Source of the DNA: Prillingera fragicola
Taxonomy: Eukaryota > Basidiomycota > Tremellomycetes > Trichosporonales > Trichosporonaceae
NCBI GenBank assembly: GCA_002335605.1
Contig: BEDY01000009.1
Location: forward strand, 558,001-622,000
Direction of reading: 5' to 3'
DNA length: 64,000 bases
Made by a program: the position numbers and the translations under genes. The notes beneath the pieces are model-generated. The model had not been told where the DNA came from. It did not search any database and saw nothing but the letters and a program-made list of their open reading frames with translations. Shown piece after piece: positions 33,351 to 45,892 of the stretch; positions within the stretch are counted from its first letter, which is position 1; every line of letters starts with the position of its first letter.

Positions 33351-35432
33351 CTACACCTTCTCTAGCAGCTTGGGACTAGCCCTGTATCGAGCCCACATGG
33401 CCACAAACGCTCCTGCCGTCTGGAGCGACGCCATGGTCACAATCGTCCACTTGAACGTCCCAGTTGCTTCGTAAATGGCTCCACCGATGGGTCCACCGCC
33501 AAGGTTGCCGGGAGCGTTGAACAGGAGGAGCAAACCGACGTTGCTCGCTAACTCGGCTGGGCCGAACACTGCGACAACAATCTGGGGCAGAATACCCAAA
33601 AATCCCGGCGCGACAATACCATATAGCGCTGAAAACACGCACGCGTGCGCGTACGAGGTTGCCGTGAGCCAGAGGGCATACTGGACGACACCCGAGAAGA
33701 AGAAGACGAGGATATACGTGTTGAGCGGCCCGAGGCGGTCTGCGCTAAAGCCCACCAATGCTCGACCAATGACGACGCAGAAACTGAGAATCGTGAGTGG
33801 GGCAGTAGCCTGCACCGTGTCAATGGCTGGGAACTTTTCGCGAATGTACTGCGACATGAACATGAAGGGGCCGCCGTAGCCCATGACTCCGACGATGAGG
33901 CTGATGGCAATGGACCAGAATTCAGAGTGGGCGAGTACCCGCTTGTTGAACATTGGACCGCGGCCAGTACCGGCTTCGGGGGACGTTGGGCGAGTGCGCA
34001 AAAGAATAATTGCGAGGCACATGCCAGTACCGTTGACAAACGACATGATGCTGACTGTTAGTGTGCCGTTATTCCATTTCCACTCACAGAAGAGTCTTGC
34101 TCGCTCCAACCTCGTTGAGCAGCCGGCGCACAATGAGCGAGCTGAAACCGCCACCTAGACCAGCACCACCCATTGCCGCGCCAGATGCGAGGCCGCGATG
34201 CTTGTAGAACCACTGGCTTGGAAGACTCATGAACAAGGGCATGGCGAGCCCCTGTCCAATACCGGTGATCGCGCCTTGACACAGGATGTGCGACCACAAC
34301 GCCTTGCTGAAAGAGGCAGTAAACACTCCAAGCCAGCACATGAATGCTGCTACGCAAAGCACCCTCTTGAAGCCAAAGCGGTCGCCCATACGTCCAGAAA
34401 TGAAAGCCATAAGACCCATGAGGCACGCCTGCGTACCGCCAATCCAGGAGACGGCGGTGGTCGACTGGCCACGGAACGTTACGTCGACGTAGTGCTGCCG
34501 TCAGCGCTGCTAGCCACAAATAAACTCACTTCTTGCCACACGCCATAACTCATGCCCCAACCGTTTGTCAACGCCGCCAAAGTCATACAACAAGCAACAA
34601 CCACCCAGCCGTAGCCGCCATCCGGGTACACATGGTCGGCTACCGCGGGATCTGCCCCAGCACCCTCTTCATCCTCGCGGCGCTTGAGCTCGGCGAGATA
34701 CTCCTTGTCCTTGATCTTCTTCTCATCACTCTCGTCATCCTCCTCGCTCTCATCCTCGCCCCTGGATTGCATGGACCGCACAGACTTTGTCCGGCCCGAT
34801 TTCGCCGAGCGCACAGACTTGACGCTGCGACCATCGTCAAAGACGTCAAGGCAATCATCTTCCTCGTGGTGGATCGACCCGGGAGGTGCGGGGGAGGGAC
34901 CAGGACGCGCGCGTGTGAGAGCGAATAGACTCGGGCGGGCACTGGAGGCACTGTGGCTGCGTGACTTGCGGGCCGAACGTTCGCTATGTGCTGTGGCTAC
35001 TCGAACGAGGGGACCGCCACCTCCGGCAGAGGCTGGGTCGAAGAACGAGACGACGTCTGGGATGGGAACAGGGGGTGGGTTGGAGGATGCTGGTGAGGGT
35101 GTCGGCGCTGGCCGACCAAGTGGTGGAGGTCGGATGGTGGTGTTCCGAGGGGTTGGGCAGAGCGTTGTCGTCGTCGACAACGAGGTGGGTGTGCGTGCTA
35201 GGGCTGCGCTGGTGGGTACTGTGTCGCCACCAGCAGGGTCAGGATGTGATTGGGGCTCAACAGTATCCTGGTCACCGCCACGGGGCCCACTGGGTGCGGG
35301 GGGTGCACGTTCGGCCATGGCCGACGTTTCCACAGTGGTTCCCCCCATTATGGGTTCTCCAGCAGTTAGCCTTTGTGGATATCCCGTGTCATCCTGCAAT
35401 GTCGATGAGGGGGCCGGTATGGGATCGGACAT
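33351..35432 (-). CDS. Major facilitator transporter, monocarboxylate (SLC16/MCT) type
   Basis: Three exons on the minus strand (35432-34530, 34494-34088, 34050-33351) give 669 residues. The introns are 35 and 37 nt, ending CTGACGGCAG and CTAACAGTCAG. The first 270 residues are a polar, Ser/Pro/Arg-rich and acidic cytosolic extension. The MCT signature DGGYGWVVV comes just before TM1. Twelve membrane segments can be outlined, with the MFS loop motif FISGRMGDRFGFKRVL between TM2 and TM3 and LVGFSADRLGPLNTYI in the second half. Fungal members of this family sit in the plasma or other membranes and move monocarboxylates, riboflavin or other small solutes; the substrate cannot be read here. The long N-terminal tail with many Ser and Arg may be regulated by phosphorylation (inference). 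Confidence 0.9.
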
Positions 35433-36601
35433 GGTCGAGAGGCGATGGAATGGGTATCAAGTGGTGGGGGAAGGGGAAGCTTTTTATGTGAGTGCAACGA
35501 GGCGGGCATGCCACCGTGAGATGGGTGCTGAGGTGCGAAAGATGAAGTGTTGCGGGCTTTGGGCGGGAGGTGAAGCACAGTGCTCTATAGACGAGATAGG
35601 TTCAGGAGCGCGCCAGAACAGCTCGAAGCAGAAGCAGAATAGCAACAGCAAAGCGAAGGATAGACGATAAATGCGCGGAGGGCGACAAGATTTACTGCAA
35701 CCCTTCTTGGGTCAGTCACTTATACTAAAGTTACAAGTGCACGAGCCCTTGATTACTAGGGATGAACGTGTCTTGAAGTCTTGTGACCAGGTCTGGTATG
35801 ACCAACAGGGCGAGGGCTGGGCTCTATGAGTTGTAATCCCACCAGGCGCAGCGGCAGAACCGTTGCGTACGGCACGCGGAAGCTTGGCGTTCTAATGTGG
35901 GGAAGGGTTCACATCGGTCCGACTTGCGACCAAAATGTGCGCCTGCAACGCTCGCCACTGCGGTCTCATGCGGGTTCTTCTCACATGAGCATGCGGTGTA
36001 CAGGGGCGAGCAGTCACTATGCGCAAAGACCAGTACCTCCATTTGTGATGAGTCAACATTTGCGCAAACTTGTAGCATCAAGTCGCGATAGATTTGTGAA
36101 GCAGACCAAGATATCGGTCATTACACCCATCCCGTTGATTTTGTTGCAACTTTCGGCTACGACCGAAGAGGTGACCCGGCGGTCCGGTCCGTACTGGCGG
36201 GGGTGGCCGAAATCACCAGTCACAACTGTTTCGCTCATGCTTCGCGCTGGTTTACTGCAACCTGATGATGCATGTTTGGAGCACGCTTGTGGAGCAGAGC
36301 CAGCTAGCTCGCATTCATCCTCGTTCGCAGCAGTGACCAGTAGCAAATACGAGCTTACACATATCTCTGGAAGGACAGATGGTTGAGCCGTCAGTGAAAT
36401 GTTTTGAGCGTTTTGTCCAAATCAAGATTTTGCCCCTGTCATGTTGTTGCGATGAGCGTTACGCGTCGGCAAGTCAGCTGAGCTGCCTGTGTTGCTTGAT
36501 TATCAACCCATCTCGCAGATTACGGCACAGGTGACTCCATTTCTGTTGGTTGCGACACTGCTGCGACGCTTCTGTTGACAAGAGCAACGTTCAACATCAC
36601 A
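35433..36601. other. Transporter upstream region and spacer
   Basis: The first 200 bp are the promoter side of the transporter, with CT-rich bases on the minus strand and a CTATAGA element at about 35584-35590. The rest, to the tRNA-Val, has no supported gene. Confidence 0.5.
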
Positions 36602-36690
36602 GGCCACTTAGCTCAGTTGGTTAGAGCGTATGCTTAACACTTGACCGTGTCTAGCGCATAAGGTCGGCGGTTCGACCCCGCCAGAGGTCA
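36602..36690 (+). tRNA. tRNA-Val(AAC) with 15-nt intron
   Basis: D-arm AGCTCAGTTGGTTAGAGC, anticodon stem TATGC/GCATA and T-arm GGCGG-TTCGACC-CCGCC are intact. The loop begins TTAACA, so the anticodon is AAC, followed by about 15 intron bases. The acceptor GGCCACT/AGAGGTC has one A-A mismatch at pair 5-68, shared with the second copy. A T5 terminator lies at 36696-36700. Confidence 0.92.
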
Positions 36691-36964
36691 TCTCCTTTTT
36701 GGTAACGTTCTTGTTGCTCTTCTGCACGAATTCTGCGCAAGAATGCATAATTGGTTGGTTGAAAACCGGAGCGCTTTTCGTGAGGTCGACCAAATATTTT
36801 GCTTCCGGGGGTAAACTGTGTCGATCACTCAGATCTGAGACAATGCCTCCGAGTGTGGCACCACCCAGTCTTACACATCCTCCTCTTCGCCAGTGTCGAT
36901 TCTTGCGTTGCAGAAAGCCCCTTGAACGGTAAAAAGTGGCTTTGGGAGGAACTGAATCCTCTGT

Positions 36965-37062
36965 TGACGAGAGTGGGATTCGAACCCACGTCCGAAGACT
37001 GCGGATGAGCTACAAGAGACATCACCTTAACACAGCGCCTTAGACCGCTCGGCCATCTCGCC
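36965..37062 (-). tRNA. tRNA-Leu(AAG) with 20-nt intron
   Basis: This is a class II tRNA on the minus strand. The acceptor GGCGAGA/TCTCGTC, the D region TGGCCGAGCGGTCTAAGGCG, anticodon stem CTGTG/CGCAG and T-arm GTGGG-TTCGAAT-CCCAC pair. The loop begins TTAAGG, giving anticodon AAG. About 20 intron bases follow. A long variable arm (TCTTCGGA) is present, as expected for tRNA-Leu. It reads CUU and CUC. Confidence 0.92.
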
Positions 37063-37150
37063 GGTTACGTAACTCGCTGCACGGAGAGTTGTAGAGCTGG
37101 AAACGATGTAGAGGAACGGAAAAACCAAGACAAGCGAATCAAAAAGAAAA

Positions 37151-37239
37151 TGACCTCTGGCGGGGTCGAACCGCCGACCTTATGCGACCTAACATGGCAA
37201 ATGTTAAGCATACGCTCTAACCAACTGAGCTAAGTGGCC
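37151..37239 (-). tRNA. tRNA-Val(AAC) with 15-nt intron
   Basis: The mature sequence equals the plus-strand copy at 36602, including the 5-68 mismatch. The intron (TTTGCCATGTTAGGT-like, 15 nt) has a different sequence. A T-run in the flanking bases on the minus strand (37141-37150) can serve as terminator. The two genes form an inverted pair around the tRNA-Leu. Confidence 0.92.
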
Positions 37240-40200
37240 TTGAATATTTGCGGCGGACACAAGAATCAGTACCGGACGCCCCGTGCCTTTGGTCTTCCCC
37301 TCGTCAAGATGTGAATTGCTGACGTTCAGCCGTTCCATCTTTATCTGCTACAGATGAACCTGGCTCCTCTCACTTAACACCAATCTCTTGTTAGTGACCT
37401 TTAACTGTCAATGCCCCTTAGCATCTGACAGAAATCCAACTGCAGGAGGTTACAACATCGTCGCAAAGAAATGCCCAATTCGGGCTGCACGCAGAAATCT
37501 TATCTCACCATCTCAGCCAGAGCCCATGAGTGAGGATGCCACCGACAGACATATTTTGCTTGGTTGAAGTCTGAATAGTGGTTTGAAGCTGAGACGCTAC
37601 CTGCGAGACACCAGCAATGACACATGACGCTTGTCATTGGTGGCACCATGAGCAACAGAGTAAGAACTGCAAGGATATCGAGTTTTGAGCCAGAACCAGG
37701 GCTTGTCGTGAGACAGAGAGGCATCGTCTTGTGTGTTGGCAGATAAAAGGGCACTGTAGTATTAGCCGTGGGCTATAAACAGTTTCTGGACAAATGTTGA
37801 AATTAAGCACATGTTCGGTCAGTCTTCAGAGTCTCAAGAGTCGTACAGCTGCAGCCGGACGGCAACCTTCTTTCTTAATGACCATCCGCGGCCAGAAAGA
37901 CTCTCCCCAAGATGACAAGCTCTGGAGAGTCCAACAGCGTGTATAACGGCATGTTATTCATCGGCGTACCAGACCCACTCAAGAGGAAGAAGTTGGCGAC
38001 GGTTCAGGTACATGTACATACAAACAGACACTCCGTGGTTCTGATAGTCTTGGGGCAGCTCTGGCCAAGCCCCAATTTCATGAACACCTTTTTTCCTTGC
38101 AATTACCCTGTCCTGTTCCATACTGTCGACGTCGCGAGTACGACGTCTGCCAACGAGGTGTGAGTGTGTGTGTGTGTCGCGCTACTCACCTCAAGTGCCT
38201 GATTCACATTGTGTGGCGCCTCGACCAACTGAACATTCTTCCTCCTCGTGTGTTCAACACATCCGGTGCTCACGTAACCAGGGATACAGCAAATTAATAT
38301 CCACTATTTCCATCTTATACATTGAGGAGCCTGCTGTCACAACAAGTCATCGACCGGGCAGGGGCCAAGAGCCACATGAGCCACGTCGCACCTGGCTCTC
38401 ATCAACCGCGGCTCTCAAGAGGGCACATTGGGGATAACATTACGGCAAAGTCTGGTTATGTTATATATTGGGGAGACCCTGTAAACGTCCCACATGCATA
38501 TGCTGCTGCTGGCTCCTGATATCCGGGCACGAAGAAAGGGACGGCGCGTCGGTCCTAGCGTCTTCAACGCTCATCCTGGACTTACAGTACCGGCTGCCAC
38601 GGTGCAACACTGAGCTACATGCTTCAGTCTTTTAATGAGGCGTCGTTACTCGTGACCGAGGTGGGTGACATTTCAGAAGACTACAGGTGCTTGCCACATG
38701 CGTCCTAGGTATTCTTGGCGTTCTCCTCGGATCGCAGGCCAAGTACAAATTAGCTGCAGCATAACGTGCAGCGAAGGGTGAATAACCATCTTTCCGCGCG
38801 GTACAGGGAATGAGAATCAGCAGGCAGTGTCTAATTTGTTTTGGTTTCACTCTCTTCGCGTTAAGTCGCCACAGGTCGGGCTTTCCGCAAAGCAACTAGG
38901 CATACTTGCGGGAAGCTTAGAACGGAAAGAGGTGCAATGAGTATAAGACTAAAGAAAGACACGACAACCCCCTCGGGAAGAGTACGCGCTACGAACCTCA
39001 TGGTCTGTGTTCCCGTAACTTGGCACAAAGCCTGGACACTGTTAGAGGATTTCCAAACTGTTCTCGCAGATCATAGTTCCGTGTGTACAGTATCAGAAGC
39101 ATTACGTTTCTGTCTGAGAATCTCAGCTAATGAACAGCGCGTGCGCTTGTGTCAATTACGCGGTCATTCTCGGGACAGTAGAATGCTACGACGCTCGCGA
39201 ATATCTCACTATTGGTTGCCCTGAGTGATGTTCTGTAGACACGAGTACGTTTCACATTCAGCCTAAGGCCTTAGATTTCCTCGTGAATCTGGACAGTCTG
39301 ACGCGTCCAGCAACTAAACGTGAGGAGGGCGTTAGACTGGGTTGAACCGCTCCACTCCTGCAACTCAGTCACCAATCCTGTACCGCCCAGCTTCGAGTCC
39401 TGCTCTCCCAAGACTGGTTCAGTGTTGTGCCACTCTTATTCATTGACTCGGTGAACAGATTAGTCCCAAGGCTGAAGGAAGAATATCCGGCAGAGTCGTG
39501 CCGGCTAAAGTTGGGGCATGCTGCGTTCCTCAAGGTTGTCCGTGGAACTGGCATGGAATCGACGTGTTCATGGGAGAGCCCATGTGAGTTGAGGCTCACA
39601 GCCAGACCAAGCAAGTTAGTTTGGGAGGCAAAAGGGACGCGGAATGCGATGTACTCTGTGGAATGGAAGCAGCATTCCAGTGCGGTGTGCAAGCGCAACT
39701 TTCTGCATGACGAATCTTCAGATGAGTGTGCGTGTACGACAAGGCAACTGTTCGAGGTTATATTAGGGAGCTAAGTACTACAGGGCAATCGTTCGAGGTT
39801 ATATTAGGGTAGCTAAGAAAGAAACGTAGCCATTTCGAGTGAAGAAATGAAGGGAGCATCACTGTTGAGGCTCGTATGATTCCGCCACGCGCCACACCCG
39901 GCTCACGCCTGGTGCATCTTACAGTATGTACTTGCCAACATGAGGCGGTTCGGGTATGCATCGGCTGAAACCAGTCGAGCACGCCATTTAGTAGCGTACC
40001 CCATGCGCCCAAAGCAGTAAACAGCGGCAAAAAAACTGGACCAAGAACGATCGCTCTCATCTGGGCTCGCTCCTTCCCCACATCAGTTACTTGACTTTAG
40101 CATCATAGGAGAGTTGTGGCCGACACCAGTGCCTACAACTCGGTAAGCGAGTGCGGAACGTTGCAGGAAAGCGGAACTGTTCCTTTTCCACGTTCAACAG

Positions 40201-43200
40201 AGAGGCAGAGACAGCCGCAAACTCGTGTTCGGCGACGACTTTAGAACATTGCCCTGATGGCCGTGCAGTTTAGCACGCCTTGATTAATTCTCGCCCTGGT
40301 GCGGGGTGATGGTGACATACCTGCATGTATGCAGTCGCTCTCGTACCGTAAGCGACCAAGGGAGGAAGGAGTACGTGTGCATGTGTGTTTCGCCTACGAA
40401 AAGTAGTGCGGTGAGAAACCTGGGCTTGTGTCGGCCAGGGATTTGCGGATCGCCGGATCGGCGTGTCTCAGCCACATTGGCAGCTGGCCCTTGACGCCTC
40501 CGCCTCGAGGGCTCGTTAGACCAAGAATTTGTGCATGCGTTGCCCCCCAGGTGAGCTCATGCATACCGAACAGTTCCATGCAGGTTCCGGCCTATCGTCT
40601 GTGTCACTGTGCTTTCCGTTGGAGAAGTTTAGTGTTGCGGGGCTGAGGAAGCGGGACCTTCGGTGGCCGACTTGGACCGCAATGTGTGTGTGATGTGTGG
40701 ATGTGGCGCGACGGGATGCCTTCCTGTCCGGAGTCTGCAACCGCGCCTGACAAGTAGGTTGGTTCTGAAGGTGATACCTAGGTTTTGCGTTTCGCCGTGC
40801 ATTAGACTCTCACGGGTTATTGCAGCTCGAAGATGGGGGACGTCAAACGACGGAATGTCAAGGGGGACAAGCTGCGACTCGTTGTGCCGTCTACATACGC
40901 CTTATTGCCAACTCATCTTTGCGATTTCGGCCCAACTGTTGCCCAAACACCCGATTCACTTGTGTCTGTCCAGTATCCTTGGTGGGGCAACGCATTGGAG
41001 CGTCAGTCTCGGATGCCAATGGGACGGAGTCCTGAACAAACGTTAAGCGCCAAGATACAGCCATCACGTTCTTACCGGACGACCGTACGGATGAGATTTG
41101 AACTTTTGAGCCTTGTTGACTGTCGTAATTTTGTAACCCACGTCATAGCCACTTGCCACTTATTAGTTGAGGGTACTAACGTACTTGTTGTCAAGTAACG
41201 CCTATACCGGCCAGTGCTCTCTGAAGTACAAGGTTGAGAGCCAAATAGACCTAAGAATGAATCGGGCCTGCCCGTTATGGATACATTGTGCACATGTCCA
41301 AATACACTATAAGCTTTTCAAACGGCAGCGTTACGGTGCTACGTGCGGAAACCAGGCATGCGAACAAGAAGCCGATAATTTGCCTTCCAAACCATACCCA
41401 AAGCGGCCATGCAAACCACTTTCAGTCTTCAACTTCGCTGATAACCCTCGCCAGCAAAGTGCAATGAGTGCAATTGTCACCAGCCCGTCAGCGTTACTTC
41501 AGCCCTACAACCCACTATCCGGTTCCGCTGCCTCCTTTGCGTGCATGAACTCAACCTAGTCTCCCACCTTTGCAACGTGTTAGGCTCCCTACCGTCTACC
41601 GCCCGCTGTAACGTCTCGCAACACAACAACGAAAGACTAACTCTGTTTGTCCCTGTCGATCTTCCGACCACGTCATCAAACCCAAGCAGACCCAAGCCCC
41701 TGGAGAGGCTGTCTCTATTGGCACGGGCGGCGACACAGAAGCAAGTCGAGCGGACGTTTGGTCCGGCGAAAGCTGTACATTCCCGAGGGCAGCGTGACGG
41801 CTTCGGCATCTGCAGTGTTACGCCCGGTGTCTGGACCGGCGGAGCGGACCAACATGGAATGGTAGAGTATCCGCACCACTTTGTGCTCACTTTATAAACC
41901 TTAACAGGTTACAGTTGCGATTGCGCCTCTGCGCTGTTCTGCGCCATGACCTGTCCCACGGCTGTATTTGTTAAACCTTGATTTCGTTTTCGGAACCTCC
42001 ATTGAGCACCTCTGCTGCTGTGCTTGTCATGGCAATGCTTACCTACGACTTCGAGTAACAATGGCGCTCTGTTGCACAGCAAACGGCCACGCATAGAGTG
42101 ATGACCCCTAAAGCTTCTTTGGCCACTGCGTGACACGCAACCTTGGTAACGACTTGGCCAACTTGTTAACGAGTCTTAGAGCTTGTTGCAGGAAAGGACA
42201 GAGCTTGTGGCGTCCATACATCGTTAGCTCGCCAAACCACCTGGCAACTATACCACTAGTGCACGATTTAGTTGGGGAACTAAGTCTGTTCCGAGCAGTG
42301 CAGGCACCGGACTGGATTTAGTTGAAGCCACTAGGTACCAGGCAGGTCATGGTCATCTGCGGGACACGAATGTCCGTCTGCTTTCCGGTTATCTCTGCAG
42401 CGGTGCAGCCAACAGGACGATTTGCAGGGCATCCAGATCATTATGCAGGTGGTGATGACTAGAGATGACCGCAAAGGTCAATGAAGTCGATCTTGTGTGA
42501 TCGTCAGGGTGTGGACCTTACAGTGGAGGCTGATGCAGGACATTCATCTCCTTTAAACTGCACATCGCGAGCACCAAAGCTTTACCATTCGTCATACCGT
42601 GCCCTAGCTGTCCAGCTGCCTGCACCCATCCCTTGCACAGTACAGCTGCACCTGTCGCGAGTTTTCACGCCTGCAAAGTCAAGGTCTGCAGAGCACGCAC
42701 AGACTTTGTTACCCTGAGACGTGCCTGGAAATAGGCTTCCCGCTGATCAGGTCTTGTTCCTGGATGTGAGCTGCCGATCCGGCACGATGCTTCCGTACCG
42801 CCGTTCTGGGTACACTCTTCGTTCTCCCCACAGAAGTCCTGTCCCCCGCGCTCCCGTCCCCCGGGGCCGCTTGGGCAAACTTTCGGACACTCGGGCCTCT
42901 CGGGAAACTACTGAGCAAGGGTAAGCTGGCTCTTGCTTTGGGTGACAATAAGGTTGCTCTCTCGTTGTACCTTGATAACAAACGTCTATCCAGTCCCGCT
43001 CACCCGCCCAAGAGTGTGTACCCCAGCATGCACAGCTAACTCGGTACTCGGGGACAACAAAAGCACGTAGTCGTCCATCCATGCGGCAATTAGCGCCATA
43101 TGTGTGTGGCGTGCGGGGCGGGAGGCGGAAGTGGAAGAGGGCGTTGCTGGCCACTTGGGCATGTGCCGAGAAAGAATGTATGGAACCCTCCAACTGGAAT

Positions 43201-45748
43201 CAGGTGGCCAGAGTACGTTGGTGTGCGGGCCAATCGCGGAGCCTGCATGTTTCCGTTGATCATGACGACACAAGCATGTGTTTGGGGGAAGTATCATTTC
43301 CTGCAACCTTTGTCGGCACATTGGCCATTCACAGCGGTCACAATGGAAATCCCCACGCAGTGCCGTCTACAGAGCATGGCCCGCGTGGCCAAGCAAGACA
43401 TCGACGCTAGTGAGGATCTCCGCGCTGCCAAGCTATCCCCATCCGCACCCGAAATGACGCTGTCGTCGCTGTTATTGCGGCTGGTGGCGAAATTAGTGCA
43501 GTCGAGTCTCCGATTGAGACACTCTTGACGGCAGGCGAGTGTTAACCCCTCCGAGCCCGCATCCGAGAGCGCTCCGTGTTGACACGGAAACTCCAGTCGG
43601 GTGCTCGGTGCAAGCGCAACTCTTAATAAGTATGCATGGACGCTAGCACGTTACCCGTCCTCGCTGCTGCTGTTCCGCTATCTTGGAAGCAGCTATTGGC
43701 GGGTGCCTGACCTTCTTGCCACCTGCCGCGATGTGGTTTATTGGTAGTGGCGTAATGTTACGAGATGGGAGCATTCAGCAGTCTGCACACCGCACAAGAC
43801 CACGAGCAGGGTAATCGTAGCTACCAGGCTTGATTAATGGTACGCGTCCACATGGGTGCAGCCCACCCTGCAACTTCATTTGTGTCTGAATGATCCGAGC
43901 TTGCCTTTCGCGTCTCCGTGTTTGCAACCTTTACAGTCATTTTGCATGTCCTGTGGCCGTTGATTGCAAGGTGCTAGTGCTGGCTGGGATACGCCCCGCA
44001 AAACGCGCTACTCTGCCCCCTTGCGCACCTCTGCGAGGCTCGTTTGCAGCTGGTTGCGCAACTTGGTGACCATGGGCGCCTCGTCCTTTGACGGAGGTGG
44101 CTGGACATGTCAGCGACCTGCGTGCCACTGTCAAGCTCAGTCGCGTGTCGCACAATATCCAATGTCGCCCGGTATTCGGTTTGCTCGACATATTCAGGCA
44201 GAATAAGATGGTGTTTGGAGTCACCGCAAAGTTCTAGACTTGGGCCCTCGTTCCCAGCAGAGCTCTGGCAACGACACTGGGTACTGGGACGTCCCGTCCG
44301 TCTCAAGACTCAAGGGCCCGACCTTGTGGTATGCACCGCCGTCAGGTTTCCTGGGTAGTCTATCCGGCTTTGAGCTGCAGAAGACGATCACACAGCGCGC
44401 AACAAACACGCCAGGCTGATTCCAGCTGGCTTAGCGCGTTGTGGCTGACTCTGGCACCAAAATCGGCCATGAAGGAGGAAAAAACCGCCACCGCGTTCTC
44501 GGTCACCGATCACGACCCTCTTCCCCGCGTCCGCCACGCCGGCCACGCCGTTGCCACGCCTGATGCGCGCAGGTTGACATCCCGCTGGCAAGTGCAAAAC
44601 TCCCACGCAGGCACTGGCCTGTGTGCGTTTTGAAGAGCTCGGAGACCGTGGCCGGAGAGAGGGAACAGCGTTGCGGGCGGACGATCACACCGCTACGCCA
44701 CTGACGTACTGTACTGGGCCTCCTCCATACTGGTTCCCTCGCACCGACCCGCTTTGCTCGCACACCCTTGCCGGACTGTGTGCAGGGGCAAGGCGAAGAG
44801 TAGGAGGATGTGGGACATGCTATGCGGAACCTGGGACAGCAGCTCGACTCGTGACCGACGGCGCACACCTCTGCGACGCACACATGCAGCAGCAGTGACA
44901 TGCGCGCACTCATGATCATCAGGTCTCACGTCACCGACTGGAGAACCGGGTAAATTAGTCGAACCCGCGGTCCGGCGGTATGTCCTGTAGTCGGGCACAC
45001 CGGAGCGTGCGGCAACAGGCAAAAGGGGGGATTGTGGGGGGTCCAAACCTAGTACACTTCCACTACTCACGAGCTGATCGAGGAGAAATCTTGGGTCCGG
45101 GGATCAGCTGAAATCCAGGGCGGAACCTGCACTTGTGCAGGCAGGCAAGAGTGGTGTAGGACGGACTTACTCTATCTCGTCGATAGTCTAGGGAGACCAG
45201 GGGGGACGTTGTCAGTGGCTTGGCGGTTGTTTGGTGGCTCGCGTGTGCTCACTAGAATGACGGGAATGCTGCTTGGGTCAGTTGAGAGGCGGAAAAGAGG
45301 GTACCCACCGGTTCATGCTGTGTAGGATGCGGGTAGCGCAATGAGATTGAAAGATTGTGGAGCAGCTCTTTGCGTGCTGGCGATGTTTGGTTGGTGGGAT
45401 GGGTGTCGGAACAGAGGGAGCAGCGGCACCCCTAGGCACGGCGAGGGTGTCGTACAGCCATTCCAAACCTTGCGCATTCTCTGCTGGACGTCTGCTGAAG
45501 GGCAGCCTGTACCTTGCATAACGGCATTCTGACGACGGCATGCATCACCAAGACGTACAATCGTGACCCACATGTATGGTATGCCCGACGGTGTGCCCGA
45601 ACAGGATATCAAAGTTTACTGAGTGAAAGCCACCATCGATCTTGTTAGTTGGATGGTACACTTGCGCAGCTTTGCAGTATCACTTCGTATATCGCGTGAA
45701 TGACATGTCTCATGAATATGTGGGGCAATCTATGCTTGTCTACAACAA
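37240..45748. other. Gene-poor region, 8.5 kb
   Basis: This long stretch seems lower in GC than the gene blocks. No domain, transposon protein or RNA gene is recognised on either strand. Two weak candidates for short genes exist. One ATG at 37912 opens MTSSGESNSVYNGMLFIGVP about 140 bp after a CTATAAA element. One ATG at 43342 opens MEIPTQCRLQSMARVAKQDI. Neither has a clear splice-supported continuation, so neither is listed as a gene. A short direct repeat lies at 39745-39816. Confidence 0.5.
39745..39816. repeat. Short direct repeat
   Basis: GTTCGAGGTTATATTAGGG followed by an optional T and AGCTAAG occurs twice within about 70 bp, separated by roughly 10 bp. It looks like a local duplication in non-coding DNA. 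Confidence 0.75.
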
Positions 45749-45892
45749 CAGTCCTGTATATGGTTCTCGCTATGTCCGTTTCTTTGTATGATGCGGGTTT
45801 GATTAAAACGCGTGCGTTGTCAGTCCTGTATATGGTTCTCGCTATGTCCGTTTCTTTGTATGATGCGGGTTTGATTAAAACGCGTGCGTTGT
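45749..45892. repeat. Perfect 72-bp tandem duplication
   Basis: Unit 1 (45749-45820) and unit 2 (45821-45892) are identical as far as I can read, beginning CAGTCCTGTATATGG and ending CGTGCGTTGT. The second unit contains the stop codon and last codons of the cyclin gene (minus strand). The first unit therefore lies just after it, in the 3' untranslated region. Confidence 0.95.

Noticed and set aside
34684..35670. 328-codon frame on the plus strand
   Set aside because: It is the antisense shadow of the first exon of the transporter gene, whose minus-strand frame has the MCT signature and proper introns.
37912..38163. Short gene beginning MTSSGESNSVYNG
   Set aside because: A TATA-like element lies upstream, but the frame beyond about 32 codons loses protein character and no CTRAY-supported intron rescues it.
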